Source: Rhizobium oryziradicis (lineage in GTDB: Bacteria; Pseudomonadota; Alphaproteobacteria; Rhizobiales; Rhizobiaceae). From it: DNA of 64,000 bases. The notes below the pieces were generated by a model, which saw nothing but the letters and a program-made list of their open reading frames with translations, made no database searches and was not told the origin of the DNA. Positions 24,540-34,138 of the stretch are shown in pieces (positions within the stretch are counted from its first letter, which is position 1; every line of letters starts with the position of its first letter). Made by a program: the position numbers and the translations under genes. The DNA is taken from the NCBI RefSeq assembly GCF_001939045.1, contig NZ_MKIM01000028.1, positions 459,131 through 523,130 of the forward strand, given 5' to 3'.

Positions 24540-26996
24540 TCAGAGCTTGAAAGAGCGCAAGCGCAAGGCGTTGGAGAGCACAAACACACTGGAAAGGCCC
24601 ATGGCAACTGCGGCAAACATCGGTGACAGCAGCGTGCCATTGACAGGGTAAAGTGCTCCTGCGGCAATGGGGATCAGCAAGACATTATAGCCAAAGGCCC
24701 AAAACAGGTTTTGGCCGATATTGCGGATCACGGCATGGCTGATGCCAATGGCGCGGGCAACGCCATTCAGATCGCCGGACATCAGAACCACATCGGCGCT
24801 TTCAATGGCGATATCCGAACCGGTGCCGACGGCAAGGCCGATGTCTGCGGCGGACAGGGCCGGGGCGTCGTTGATACCATCACCCGTGAAGGCCAGTTTG
24901 CCGAATGTCTTGCGTAAATCGTCAATGGCTGCCACCTTGCCATCGGGCAACACTTCGGCCACCACGGTATCAATGCCAAGCTGGCTGGCAATGGCTTCTG
25001 CCGTTTTCTGATTGTCGCCGGTGATCATTGCCACTTTCAGCCCCAGATCGTGCAGCACCTTGATGGCCTCTGGTGTGCTGTCTTTGATCGGATCAGCAAC
25101 TGCGATCAAGGCCGCAAGCTTACCATCGACCGCTATGTAAAGCGGCGTTTTGGCGGCAAGCGCCAGCCGTTTGGCATCCTCATCAAAGGCGCTCACAGAG
25201 ATGCCGCTCCGCGCCAAAGCACGGTCTGCCCCGATGATGATGGTCTGGCCGGAGACGGTGCCGCTGACGCCAAAGCCTGGCTCTGCCTTGAAGTCGGTGA
25301 CGTCAACACTGACCGCGCCTTCGCTTTTGGCCGCTGCCACAATGGCGGCAGCAATGGGGTGTTCCGAACGAGCTTCCAGACTGCTTGCGAATGCCAGAAT
25401 ATCACGACGCGAAAAACCATCTGCGACGATCAGGTCGGTGAGTTCGGGCCTGCCTTTTGTGAGCGTGCCGGTTTTGTCAAAGGCGACGATTTTCACGTCT
25501 TTGAGGGCCTGCAAAGCCTCGCCTTTGCGAAACAACACGCCCAGTTCGGCGGCGCGGCCGGTGCCCACCATGATAGAGGTTGGCGTTGCAAGCCCCATGG
25601 CGCAGGGGCAGGCGATGATCAGCACCGCAACCGCATTGACGAGCGCATAGCTGAGCGCAGGCGATGGACCGAGCAGAATCCACAGAGTGAATGTCACCAC
25701 GGCGGCAGCGATAACGGCAGGCACAAACCAAGCCGTTATCTCATCCACCATGCCCTGAATGGGCAGTTTAGAGCCTTGCGCAGTCTCGACCATGCGGATG
25801 ATCTGCGCCAACATGGTATCGGCACCGACTTTTTCTGCTTCGAAGCGGAAGGCCCCGCTTTTATTGATGGTGCCGCCTGTGATTTTGCCGCCTTTTGCTT
25901 TCTCCACCGGCACCGGTTCACCGGTGATCATCGATTCGTCAACGTAAGACTGTCCCTCAATGAGCGTGCCATCCACCGGAATTTTCTCGCCGGGACGAAT
26001 ATCAATCACATCACCGACCTTTACCGCGCTGATCTCGATCTCTGTCACATGACCATCGCGGATCACCCGCGCGGTTTTTGGCGACAGGCCGATCAAGCGC
26101 TTAATGGCCTGGCTGGTTTTACCCTTGGCGCGGCTTTCCAGCGTGCGGCCCAGCAGTACAAGGGTGACAATCACGGCGGCCGCTTCATAATAGACATGCA
26201 CCGCATTGGCAGGCATCAGGCTTGGGGCAAAGGTGGCAACCACGGAATAGATCCAGGCGGCAGAGGCACCCATAACAACCAGCGAATTCATATCTGGTGC
26301 GAGGCGTGCAAGATTGGGCAGGCCTTTTTGGAAGAAGCCAAGGCCCGGGCCAAACAACACCAGTGAGGTTAGCAAAAATTGCAATTGCCAGCTATGGTCC
26401 ATGCCAATGGTTTGCATCACCCACATATGCATGCCGGGCACCATGTGAGAGCCCATTTCAATCACAAACACCGGCAGCGTGAGAACAACCGAGAGAATCG
26501 TGAGCCGGGTCAGCTTTTTCGTTTCAGCGTCCCGATGATCTTCTGGCGGCGCATCACTCATCTCGCGCACAGCCGGGTGACGCACAGTGTAGCCCGCCTT
26601 GGTAATCGCGGCTTCCAATGTTGCTATGTCGGTGTCTGTGGTTCTGGTGACCGTTGCCCGCTCGGTGGCTAAGTTCACTGACGCCGATGTGACACCAGCA
26701 ACATCCGTGAGCGCTTTTTCCACCCGTCGAACACAAGAGGCGCAGGTCATGCCTTCGATATCGAATTCGCTGGTCTCGATCCGTGGTGTGTAGCCGGCTT
26801 TGGTTATGGCGCTCAGAACATTTGCAAGTTCCGGCTTGTCGACAAAGCGCACACTTGCCTTCTCCGTTGCGAAATTAACGGATGCACTTTCAACCCCCGG
26901 CACGCTGGCAATCGCTTTTTCCACGCGCCTGACGCAGGATGCGCAGCTCATGCCCTCAATGGCAATGGTGGTTTCGGTGGATGCATTGGCAGTCAT
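24540..26996 (-). CDS. copA: Copper-transporting P1B-type ATPase (CopA/ActP-like)
   Basis: This 818-residue Cu+-exporting ATPase has two N-terminal HMA domains, each with a GMxCxxC site (Cys18/21 and Cys85/88). The membrane and catalytic domains carry the CPC motif ([14 protein letters not shown]), phosphorylation site [11 protein letters not shown]-locus [23 protein letters not shown] and [19 protein letters not shown] 26996 (MTANASTE) is preferred because AAGGA lies about 8 bases upstream; the frame is open to 27065. It stands alone on the minus strand, back-to-back with the fixGHIS operon, which encodes another copper ATPase. No CueR-type operator was recognised upstream. Confidence 0.94.
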   Translation of the reverse strand: MTANASTETTIAIEGMSCASCVRRVEKAIASVPGVESASVNFATEKASVRFVDKPELANVLSAITKAGYTPRIETSEFDIEGMTCASCVRRVEKALTDVAGVTSASVNLATERATVTRTTDTDIATLEAAITKAGYTVRHPAVREMSDAPPEDHRDAETKKLTRLTILSVVLTLPVFVIEMGSHMVPGMHMWVMQTIGMDHSWQLQFLLTSLVLFGPGLGFFQKGLPNLARLAPDMNSLVVMGASAAWIYSVVATFAPSLMPANAVHVYYEAAAVIVTLVLLGRTLESRAKGKTSQAIKRLIGLSPKTARVIRDGHVTEIEISAVKVGDVIDIRPGEKIPVDGTLIEGQSYVDESMITGEPVPVEKAKGGKITGGTINKSGAFRFEAEKVGADTMLAQIIRMVETAQGSKLPIQGMVDEITAWFVPAVIAAAVVTFTLWILLGPSPALSYALVNAVAVLIIACPCAMGLATPTSIMVGTGRAAELGVLFRKGEALQALKDVKIVAFDKTGTLTKGRPELTDLIVADGFSRRDILAFASSLEARSEHPIAAAIVAAAKSEGAVSVDVTDFKAEPGFGVSGTVSGQTIIIGADRALARSGISVSAFDEDAKRLALAAKTPLYIAVDGKLAALIAVADPIKDSTPEAIKVLHDLGLKVAMITGDNQKTAEAIASQLGIDTVVAEVLPDGKVAAIDDLRKTFGKLAFTGDGINDAPALSAADIGLAVGTGSDIAIESADVVLMSGDLNGVARAIGISHAVIRNIGQNLFWAFGYNVLLIPIAAGALYPVNGTLLSPMFAAVAMGLSSVFVLSNALRLRSFKL

Positions 26997-27136
26997 CGGC
27001 GTGGTCCTTATTGGAGGAGTGCCTGCCATAAATAGGGCTTCCCACGGGGGGAAGGTCAAGGGCAATCACCAAGATAATTTTCAGCCGTCTTTATGGATGG
27101 CTTTGGATGTCGCCAATTGAGGCGGATCGACGCAGC

Positions 27137-27150
27137 TTGACTTAAGTCAA
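27137..27150. promoter_or_regulatory. FNR/FixK-type anaerobox upstream of ccoG/fixG
   Basis: TTGACTTAAGTCAA is a perfect 14-bp palindrome of the form TTGAC-N4-GTCAA, a match to the CRP/FNR-family FixK/FnrN box. Its centre lies 57 bp before the ccoG start at 27201, compatible with class II activation at about -41.5. The known regulation of fix genes by FixK makes the assignment strong. Confidence 0.8.
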
Positions 27151-27200
27151 GGCTCATAGGCCTGGATCATGGAATGACTCCTGCAACAGGGGGTAGTCTT

Positions 27201-28790
27201 ATGAAACCTGATTTGGCTGAACAAACACCGGCGGAACAAATATCGGGGGGTGTTGAACAGTTTAACGCTGAAGCCGTTAACTCGGCGAAAAAACGCGAAC
27301 CACTCTACGCTGCGCGCAAGAAAATCTTTCCCAAGCGGGCATCTGGCCAGTTTCGCCGGTTTAAATGGCTGATCATGGCCATCACGCTTGGTATTTATTA
27401 TCTCACGCCGTGGCTGCGCTGGGATCGGGGTGCCTATGCACCGGATCAGGCAGTGCTTATTGATCTGGCCCATCGTCGTTTCTACTTCTTCTTCATCGAA
27501 ATCTGGCCACAGGAATTCTTCTTTGTGGCGGGCTTGCTGGTGATGGCGGGGTTTGGGCTGTTTTTGATCACCTCTGCCGTCGGGCGGGCGTGGTGTGGCT
27601 ATACCTGTCCGCAAACGGTGTGGGTTGATCTGTTTTTGGTGGTGGAGCGCGCCATTGAAGGAGATCGCAACGCCCGCATTAAGCTGGATAATGCGCCGTG
27701 GAGTTTCAACAAGCTATGGCGTCGGGTGAGCAAGCACCTTGTGTGGATTGGCATTGGTGTGCTGACGGGCGGTGCCTGGATTTTCTACTTTGCCGATGCG
27801 CGCGATTTGCTCAAAGATTTGGTCACCGGCGAGGCAGCACCGATTGCCTATATGACGGTGGCGATTTTGACAGCCACCACCTATGTTTTTGGTGGGCTGA
27901 TGCGCGAGCAGGTCTGTATTTACATGTGTCCATGGCCACGCATTCAGGGTGCGATGCTGGACGAAAATTCACTGGTGGTGACCTACAATGACTGGCGCGG
28001 TGAGCCGCGCTCACGCCATGCCAAAAAAGTGGCAGCCGCTGGCCAGCCGGTGGGCGATTGCGTGGATTGCAATGCCTGTGTTGTGGTCTGTCCCATGGGC
28101 ATCGACATCCGCGATGGTCAACAGCTGGAATGTATTACCTGCGCTCTGTGCATCGACGCTTGTGATGGCGTAATGGATAAGACCGGCAAGCCGCGCGGTT
28201 TGATCGCCTATTCAACGCTTGCGGAATATAACGGCAATATGGCGCTGGCCACCAGCAATGGTGCAACGGCCATTGATCCGGCCAAGGTGCGCAATGCCGA
28301 TGGCACATTTGTCGATACGATTCGCCACTTTAACTGGCGGGTTATTTTTCGCGCACGCACGCTGCTTTACATCGGGGTCTGGTCTGCTGTTGGCATCAGC
28401 CTTCTCGTGGCACTTTTAACACGCGAGCGGCTGGATCTTAACGTCTTGCACGACCGCAATCCGCAATATGTTCTCGAATCCAACGGTGCGATCCGCAATG
28501 GCTATACCGTGCGCCTGCTCAATATGATCCCGGAGCCGCGCGATTTGACGGTGACGCTGGATGGTTTGCCGGAGGCGACCATGAAGGTGAATGGCATGCA
28601 GGAGACGCCAACCCGCTCGATCACGGTGTCCGTGGAACCAGATGAGGCAACCACATTGAAAGTCTATGTGACAATGCCGAAGGGACAGATCACGGACCAA
28701 TCCGAAACCTTCCAATTCGTGGTCAGCGATCCATCGTCAGGCGAGAACGCCGTGAACAAAGCCACATTCAACGCACCGGGAGGCAAGTGA
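27201..28790 (+). CDS. ccoG: Cytochrome cbb3 oxidase accessory protein CcoG/FixG
   Basis: This polytopic iron-sulfur membrane protein (529 residues from the ATG at 27201, after GGGGG) is needed for cbb3 oxidase assembly, probably reducing copper for the maturation pathway. It has several membrane helices, RAWCGYTCPQTVW, REQVCIYMCPWPRIQ, then two cysteine clusters CVDCNACVVVCPMGID and CITCALCIDACD for 4Fe-4S centres, and a C-terminal periplasmic immunoglobulin-like domain. It leads fixGHIS behind a FixK-type box. The frame is open upstream to 27174. The usual ccoNOQP genes are not in the window. Confidence 0.95.
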   Translation: MKPDLAEQTPAEQISGGVEQFNAEAVNSAKKREPLYAARKKIFPKRASGQFRRFKWLIMAITLGIYYLTPWLRWDRGAYAPDQAVLIDLAHRRFYFFFIEIWPQEFFFVAGLLVMAGFGLFLITSAVGRAWCGYTCPQTVWVDLFLVVERAIEGDRNARIKLDNAPWSFNKLWRRVSKHLVWIGIGVLTGGAWIFYFADARDLLKDLVTGEAAPIAYMTVAILTATTYVFGGLMREQVCIYMCPWPRIQGAMLDENSLVVTYNDWRGEPRSRHAKKVAAAGQPVGDCVDCNACVVVCPMGIDIRDGQQLECITCALCIDACDGVMDKTGKPRGLIAYSTLAEYNGNMALATSNGATAIDPAKVRNADGTFVDTIRHFNWRVIFRARTLLYIGVWSAVGISLLVALLTRERLDLNVLHDRNPQYVLESNGAIRNGYTVRLLNMIPEPRDLTVTLDGLPEATMKVNGMQETPTRSITVSVEPDEATTLKVYVTMPKGQITDQSETFQFVVSDPSSGENAVNKATFNAPGGK

Positions 28791-29284
28791 TGACAGCAAG
28801 AGTGAAAAAGCAATTTGTCTTTACCGGTTGGCACATGCTGGCAACGATCTGCACGTTCTTTGGCGTCATCATCACGGTTAATCTGACCATGGCCTATTAT
28901 GCCAGCCATAGCTGGAGTGGTATGGTGGTTGGAAATACCTATGTGGCCAGCCAGCAGTTCAATCGTAAAACAGCTGAAATTGGCACGTTGCTGGCCACGG
29001 GAATCAAGGGCGTCATCACGATTGATCAAGGCCAGATTACCTATGATCTTTCGATTCCTGATCAGGGGCCGGTGGTGGCCGATGACGTGGTGGCGAATTT
29101 CAGGCGCCCGGTGGGCGAGCATCAGGATTTTTCCCTGACCCTTTTGCCAACCGCGCCCGGCCATTTCACCGGCACGCATCCCGTTGCTGATGGTCACTGG
29201 ATTGTCGAAACTATTGCCAAACGTGATGGCAAACTGGTGATGCATGAAGCAAACCGCATTGCGGTGATCAGGGGGCAGCAATGA
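28787..29284 (+). CDS. fixH: FixH family cbb3 oxidase assembly protein (CcoH)
   Basis: This 165-residue protein has one N-terminal membrane span (about residues 10-35, FTGWHMLATICTFFGVIITV) and a periplasmic domain with GNTYVASQQFNRKTAE and FRRPVGEHQDFSL, the standard FixH pattern. It stabilises cbb3 oxidase during assembly. The start is GTG 28787 (overlapping the ccoG stop) or ATG 28790. It overlaps fixI by four bases, ATGA, keeping the operon tightly coupled. Confidence 0.93.
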   Translation: MMTARVKKQFVFTGWHMLATICTFFGVIITVNLTMAYYASHSWSGMVVGNTYVASQQFNRKTAEIGTLLATGIKGVITIDQGQITYDLSIPDQGPVVADDVVANFRRPVGEHQDFSLTLLPTAPGHFTGTHPVADGHWIVETIAKRDGKLVMHEANRIAVIRGQQ

Positions 29285-31548
29285 GCTGCTGTGCAGCCGG
29301 AACAGAGGCAACACTGGATCTTGCGCAGTCGGCGGCACTTTTGCCTTCGAGCGATGAGATAAAGCTGGCGCGTCGCCAGTTGGGCGATGGCGTGTTTCAG
29401 GTCGATTTCAGTGTCCCCGGCGTCTATTGTGGTGCCTGCATCACCACCATTGAGACCGCATTGAAAAAGCTGCCGGCTGTTGAAAAGGCGCGGGTTAATC
29501 TCTCCACCCGCCGTGTCAGCGTAGTGTGGCATGGTGCGGATGAACAGGGCTTTGACCCCGCAGATCTCGCCCGCGCGGTTGCTGCCCAAGGCTATGCCTG
29601 CCATCTTTTCAGCGCACAGGAAGAGGCGGCCGACCAGCAATTGAAGCAATTGATCCGTGCCGTTGCTGTTTCTGGCTTTGCCGCCGTCAATATCATGCTT
29701 TTGTCCATCTCTGTGTGGTCCGGTGCCGATGATGCAACCCGCGATTTGTTTCACTGGATTTCGGCGCTGATTGCCGCACCCGCTTTGATCTATGCCGGGC
29801 GTTTCTTTTATGTATCGGCGTGGAATGCCCTCAAGCATGGCCGCAGCAATATGGATGTGCCGATCGCCATTGGCGTCAGCCTTTCCTATTTTTCGTCGCT
29901 GTGGGAGACCCTTCATCACGGCGAACATGCTTATTTCGATGCCACGGCATCCTTGTTGTTCTTTCTGCTGATTGGCCGCACCCTGGATCATATGATGCGC
30001 AATCGGGCGCGCTCGGCCATCAGTGGCTTGGCACGGCTTAATCCGCGCGGCGCAACCGTGGTGGGAGCCGATGGCAGTCGCGATTATCGTCTGGTGGATG
30101 ATATTCGCATCGGCGATCACATTGCCATTGCGGCGGGCGAGCGCATTCCGGTGGATGGTGTGGTGCTGGTGGGCCGCAGCGATCTGGATCGCTCCATTGT
30201 CAATGGCGAGAGCGTGCCGCAGCCAATTGGCGTGGGCGACGCTGTGCAGGCGGGAACATTGAACCTGACCGGCTCGCTGACCATTGAAAGCACCGCGCAG
30301 GCCCGCGATTCATTCCTCGCAGAAGTCATCCGCATGATGGAAGCCGCAGAGGGCGGCAAGGCGCATTATCGCCGCATTTCTGACCGAGCCGCCCAGCTTT
30401 ACGCGCCGGTTGTGCATCTTTTGGCGCTGGCCTCCTTTGTGGTCTGGGGGTTTTACGATGGCGATTGGAAACATGCGTTGATGGTGGCTATTGCCGTGCT
30501 GATCATCACCTGCCCATGCGCCATTGGCCTGGCGGTGCCGGTGGTGCAGGTGGTTGCGGCTGGCAGGCTGTTTCAAAAGGGCATTATGGTCAAGGACGGT
30601 GCCGCCATGGAGCGGCTCGCAAAGGCTGATGCCGTGGCCTTTGACAAAACTGGAACGCTCACCATTGGTCAGCCCCGTTTGGTGAGCGATGGTGGTGCAA
30701 GCGCCGAGATTTTAACCATCGCCAGCGGGCTTGCGACGCATTCGCACCATCCTTTGTCACGCGCTCTGTGCCGAACCGTTCAGGTCATGCCTCGACATTT
30801 TGACTCTGTGCAGGAGTTTCCGGGCCGTGGTGTTGAAGGTGATGCGGCGGAAGGGCGTTATCGTCTTGGCAATCGTATTTTTGCGGTGGGACAGGACGGG
30901 GATGATGGAGCAGACACGCAGGCGTCAGAGGTTGTCCTGTCGGTCAATGGCTGTGAACTCGCCAGCTTCCTGTTTGAAGACAGTGTGCGCCCGGGCGTTG
31001 AGCAAACCGTTGCAGAGCTTAAAGCAGAAGGATTTCGCTTGGCCATCTTGTCGGGCGATCGTGATTCGGTTGTCTCGGCTTTGGCCGCAAAGCTCGGTAT
31101 TGTTGAGCATCATGCCGGACTTAAACCTTCGGAAAAGGCGGAATTTTGCAAAGTCGCTGACGCCAACGGGCAGCATTTGCTGATGGTGGGCGATGGCATC
31201 AATGATGCACCAGCGTTGACGGCGGCTTACGTATCCATGGCACCCGCCACGGCCTCGGATGTCGGCCGTCAGGCTGCCGATTTCGTGTTCTTGCACGATA
31301 GCCTGGATGCCGTGTCCTTTGCCATTGATGTGTCGCGCCGGGCAGGGCAGTTGATCCGCGAAAACTTCTTTTTAGCCATCGGATATAATGTTTTGGCGGT
31401 GCCGATTGCGCTTTTGGGCTATGCTTCACCGCTAATCGCAGCGGTTGCCATGTCCACCTCGTCCATGCTGGTGGTGGTCAATGCGCTGAGGTTGAACCGG
31501 CTGAGTGGCGCGGCCGCATCCTCTCGAAAAAGTGACCTTGTCGTATGA
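29281..31548 (+). CDS. fixI: FixI/CcoI copper-translocating P1B-type ATPase
   Basis: This 755-residue ATPase supplies copper for the CuB centre of cbb3 oxidase. It begins with MSCCAAGTEAT, then an HMA-like domain with VYCGACITTIE (CxxC), the membrane CPC motif IITCPCAIGLAVP, phosphorylation loop [20 protein letters not shown], and [16 protein letters not shown]. It belongs to the slow CopA2/FixI branch by operon context, distinct from the CopA at 24540. Its stop overlaps the start of fixS (ATGA). Confidence 0.95.
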   Translation: MSCCAAGTEATLDLAQSAALLPSSDEIKLARRQLGDGVFQVDFSVPGVYCGACITTIETALKKLPAVEKARVNLSTRRVSVVWHGADEQGFDPADLARAVAAQGYACHLFSAQEEAADQQLKQLIRAVAVSGFAAVNIMLLSISVWSGADDATRDLFHWISALIAAPALIYAGRFFYVSAWNALKHGRSNMDVPIAIGVSLSYFSSLWETLHHGEHAYFDATASLLFFLLIGRTLDHMMRNRARSAISGLARLNPRGATVVGADGSRDYRLVDDIRIGDHIAIAAGERIPVDGVVLVGRSDLDRSIVNGESVPQPIGVGDAVQAGTLNLTGSLTIESTAQARDSFLAEVIRMMEAAEGGKAHYRRISDRAAQLYAPVVHLLALASFVVWGFYDGDWKHALMVAIAVLIITCPCAIGLAVPVVQVVAAGRLFQKGIMVKDGAAMERLAKADAVAFDKTGTLTIGQPRLVSDGGASAEILTIASGLATHSHHPLSRALCRTVQVMPRHFDSVQEFPGRGVEGDAAEGRYRLGNRIFAVGQDGDDGADTQASEVVLSVNGCELASFLFEDSVRPGVEQTVAELKAEGFRLAILSGDRDSVVSALAAKLGIVEHHAGLKPSEKAEFCKVADANGQHLLMVGDGINDAPALTAAYVSMAPATASDVGRQAADFVFLHDSLDAVSFAIDVSRRAGQLIRENFFLAIGYNVLAVPIALLGYASPLIAAVAMSTSSMLVVVNALRLNRLSGAAASSRKSDLVV

Positions 31549-31700
31549 ATATGCTGATCTATCTCATCCCTATCGCGCTGTTTATGGGCGGTATCGGCTT
31601 GGCGGCTTTTCTCTGGTCGCTCAAATCCGGGCAATATGACGATATGGATGGTGCGGCCTGGCGGGTGATTGCACAAGATGACGACAAACCTGACACCTGA
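31545..31700 (+). CDS. fixS: FixS/CcoS, cbb3 oxidase maturation protein
   Basis: This very short gene (51 residues) begins MNMLIYLIPIALFMGGIG, has one membrane span, and continues AAFLWSLKSGQYDDMDGAA before a polar tail with IAQDDDKPDT. The FLWSLKSGQYDDMDG block is the CcoS signature. It overlaps fixI by four bases and completes fixGHIS. CcoS is needed for delivery of cofactors to cbb3 oxidase. It is easily missed by size cut-offs. Confidence 0.95.
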   Translation: MNMLIYLIPIALFMGGIGLAAFLWSLKSGQYDDMDGAAWRVIAQDDDKPDT

Positions 31701-31782
31701 CGTCGCCTTTCGCCTTGCCGGATGACCAAAGGAGTGCCAAAACAGCCTCCTTGATTTTTGGTAGATGAATTGGAGCATTCAC

Positions 31783-33213
31783 ATGCAACAGGCGGAAATC
31801 GGATTGATCGGCCTTGGCGTGATGGGGTCAAACCTCGCGCTGAATATTGCCGAGAAGGGCAATCGCATTGCGGTGTTTAACCGCACGCCCGCCCGCACCC
31901 ATGAGTTTTTGGCAGAAGCGGGTGATCTGGCCAGCAACATCATTGGTTGCGACACAATTGAAGAATTCGTTGCCGCCATTCGCCCACCGCGCCCGATCAT
32001 CATCATGATCAAGGCTGGTGACGCCGTGGACCAGCAGATGGAATTGCTCAAGCCTCATCTTGAGGCCAATGACATCATGATTGATGCTGGCAACGCCAAT
32101 TTCCGCGATACCATCCGCCGCTTCGATGCCTTGAAGGATTCCGGCCTGACTTTTATCGGCATGGGCGTGTCTGGTGGCGAAGAAGGCGCACGTCACGGAC
32201 CTTCCATCATGGTTGGTGGTCTGGAAGAAAGCTGGAAGCGCGTCGAACCCGTGCTGACCTCAATCTCTGCCAAATTCAAGGGTGAGCCTTGCGTGGCATG
32301 GCTGGGTACCGATGGTGCAGGCCATTTCGTCAAGACCATTCACAACGGCATCGAATATGCCGATATGCAGATGATTGCCGAGATTTATGGCATTTTGCGT
32401 GATGGTCTTGGCATGTCTGCCAGTGAAATCGGTGGCGTGTTTGGCGAGTGGAACAAGGGTCGTTTGAACTCTTACCTGATCGAGATCACCGAAAAGGTTT
32501 TGAAGGCAACGGATCCGATTACCGGCAACCCGATGGTGGACATGATTGTCGATGCCGCTGGCCAGAAGGGTACCGGCAAATGGTCGGTCATTGAGGCGCA
32601 GAACATGGGCGTTGCTGCAACCGGCATTGAAGCCGCTGTTGCTGGCCGCGTTTTGTCATCGCAAAAGAAAGAGCGCGTGGCTGCGGAAGGCATTTTCGGT
32701 CTGCCAACGCTTGGCGAAAAGCCACAGGATGGCATGGCCTTCCTTGCCGATCTGGAAAGCGCATTGCTGGCTGCCAAAATTGCCGCCTATGCTCAGGGCT
32801 TCGCAGTGATGGCGGAAGCCTCCAAGGAGTTTGGCTGGTCCTTGCCAATGCCAACCATCGCCAAAATCTGGCGCGAAGGCTGCATTATCCGCTCGCAATT
32901 CCTCGATGAAATCACCTCGGCTTTCACCAAGGAGCCTGATGTGGCCAACCTGTTGATCACCCCTGCATTCTCGCAGATGGTCAAGGAAACCGATGGCGCT
33001 TTGCGTCGCGTGGTGTCTTACGCGGCACTCTCGGGCCTGCCTATTCCGGCGCTGTCCTCGGCTCTGTCTTATTTCGACAGCTACCGCCGTGGCCGCGGCA
33101 CAGCCAATCTCATTCAGGCACAGCGTGACTTCTTCGGCGCGCATGGCTTTGACCGGGTGGACGGCAAGGAATATCACCACGGCCCTTGGGGCAGCGGTGC
33201 TGCGATCTACTGA
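31783..33213 (+). CDS. gnd: 6-phosphogluconate dehydrogenase, decarboxylating
   Basis: This 476-residue oxidative pentose-phosphate enzyme converts 6-phosphogluconate to ribulose-5-phosphate with NADP+. Rossmann GLIGLGVMGSNLALNIAEKG and NRTPAR are at the start; MGVSGGEEGARHGPSIM, HNGIEYADMQMIAE and FGEWNKGRLNSYLIEIT are catalytic and substrate motifs; the tail ends HGPWGSGAAIY. ATG 31783 (MQQAEIG) is preferred, with GGAG 8 bases before; the frame is open to 31765. A terminator follows. rpe, the next pathway step, is elsewhere in the window (58344). Confidence 0.97.
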   Translation: MQQAEIGLIGLGVMGSNLALNIAEKGNRIAVFNRTPARTHEFLAEAGDLASNIIGCDTIEEFVAAIRPPRPIIIMIKAGDAVDQQMELLKPHLEANDIMIDAGNANFRDTIRRFDALKDSGLTFIGMGVSGGEEGARHGPSIMVGGLEESWKRVEPVLTSISAKFKGEPCVAWLGTDGAGHFVKTIHNGIEYADMQMIAEIYGILRDGLGMSASEIGGVFGEWNKGRLNSYLIEITEKVLKATDPITGNPMVDMIVDAAGQKGTGKWSVIEAQNMGVAATGIEAAVAGRVLSSQKKERVAAEGIFGLPTLGEKPQDGMAFLADLESALLAAKIAAYAQGFAVMAEASKEFGWSLPMPTIAKIWREGCIIRSQFLDEITSAFTKEPDVANLLITPAFSQMVKETDGALRRVVSYAALSGLPIPALSSALSYFDSYRRGRGTANLIQAQRDFFGAHGFDRVDGKEYHHGPWGSGAAIY

Positions 33214-33231
33214 GTGTTTTAAAATATATAG

Positions 33232-33264
33232 CGGCTCAATCCTTCACCGGATTGGGCCGTTTTT
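33232..33264 (+). terminator. Rho-independent terminator after gnd
   Basis: CGGCTCAATCC-ttcacc-GGATTGGGCCG forms an 11-bp stem with one G-U pair, followed by TTTTTC. It lies 18 bp after the gnd stop and just before the MBL-fold gene. Confidence 0.85.
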
Positions 33265-33278
33265 CTATGGGTAGTGAC

Positions 33279-34133
33279 ATGACAAATTCTCTTACGCTTC
33301 TTGGTACCAAGGGTGGTCCCGCCATCCGTCCCGGTGGACCCAACCCAACATCCATGCTGTTAACCCTGGGCGGACGCCGAATGGTGGTGGATTGCGGCTT
33401 GGGTGTTGCCCGTGGTCTGGTGGAAGCGGGCATGTCTTTGAAAGACCTCGACCTGATTTTCATCACCCATTTGCATTCAGACCATGTGTTGGAGTTGGGG
33501 CCGCTGATTCACACCGCCTGGACCACAGGCCTCGCAAACAAGGTGACCGTATTTGGTCCTCCCGGCATCAAGCGTCTTTGGGAAGGGTTTGTTGCCTCAA
33601 TGTCGTATGACATTGAAACCCGTGTTGCTGACGAGGGACGCCCGGATTTGAGTGCCTTGGTCGAACTGATTGAGTATGGTCCGGGGCTTGTTTTGGACGC
33701 AGATGGATTGCGGGTGGATTCCTTGCGGGTTGATCATCCGCCTGTGACAGATTGTTTTGCTCTGCGCATAAAGGCCGAGGGGCGCTGTGTGGTGTTTTCA
33801 TCCGATACGGCCTATTTTCCGCCGCTTGCCGATTTCGCCTCAGGGGCGGATATTCTTGTGCATGAAGCCATGCTGCCGGAGGGAGTTGATAGCATTATTC
33901 GCCGCACCGGCAATGGTGCGCGCCTGCGCGAACACCTGCTGGCGTCGCACACACTGGCAGCAGATGCAGGCCGCATTGCAACGCAAGCTGATGTGCGATG
34001 TCTGGTGCTCAATCATCTTATCCCCGCGGATGATCCGGATTTTACGGAAGATCACTGGCGTTCCGCTTTGGCACCAACATGGTCTGGCGAATTGGTGATC
34101 GGCAAGGACGGATTATCCATCGTCCTCGATTGA
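33279..34133 (+). CDS. Metallo-beta-lactamase-fold hydrolase
   Basis: This 284-residue MBL-fold protein carries the metal motif THLHSDHV (HxHxDH), later FSSDTAYF (Asp ligand), a histidine in DILVHEAML, and the final His region VLNHLIPADDP. The motif set resembles the RNase Z/arylsulfatase-like branch of small MBL hydrolases rather than a beta-lactamase. The substrate is not evident. The start is ATG 33279 (MTNSLTL) or 33267; both lie just behind the gnd terminator. Transcription is probably independent of gnd. Confidence 0.85.
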   Translation: MTNSLTLLGTKGGPAIRPGGPNPTSMLLTLGGRRMVVDCGLGVARGLVEAGMSLKDLDLIFITHLHSDHVLELGPLIHTAWTTGLANKVTVFGPPGIKRLWEGFVASMSYDIETRVADEGRPDLSALVELIEYGPGLVLDADGLRVDSLRVDHPPVTDCFALRIKAEGRCVVFSSDTAYFPPLADFASGADILVHEAMLPEGVDSIIRRTGNGARLREHLLASHTLAADAGRIATQADVRCLVLNHLIPADDPDFTEDHWRSALAPTWSGELVIGKDGLSIVLD

Positions 34134-34138
34134 AGTGC

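Noticed and set aside
25050..26366. 438-codon plus-strand frame with many His and Gly
   Set aside because: It is the reverse-strand shadow of copA, whose catalytic motifs are intact.
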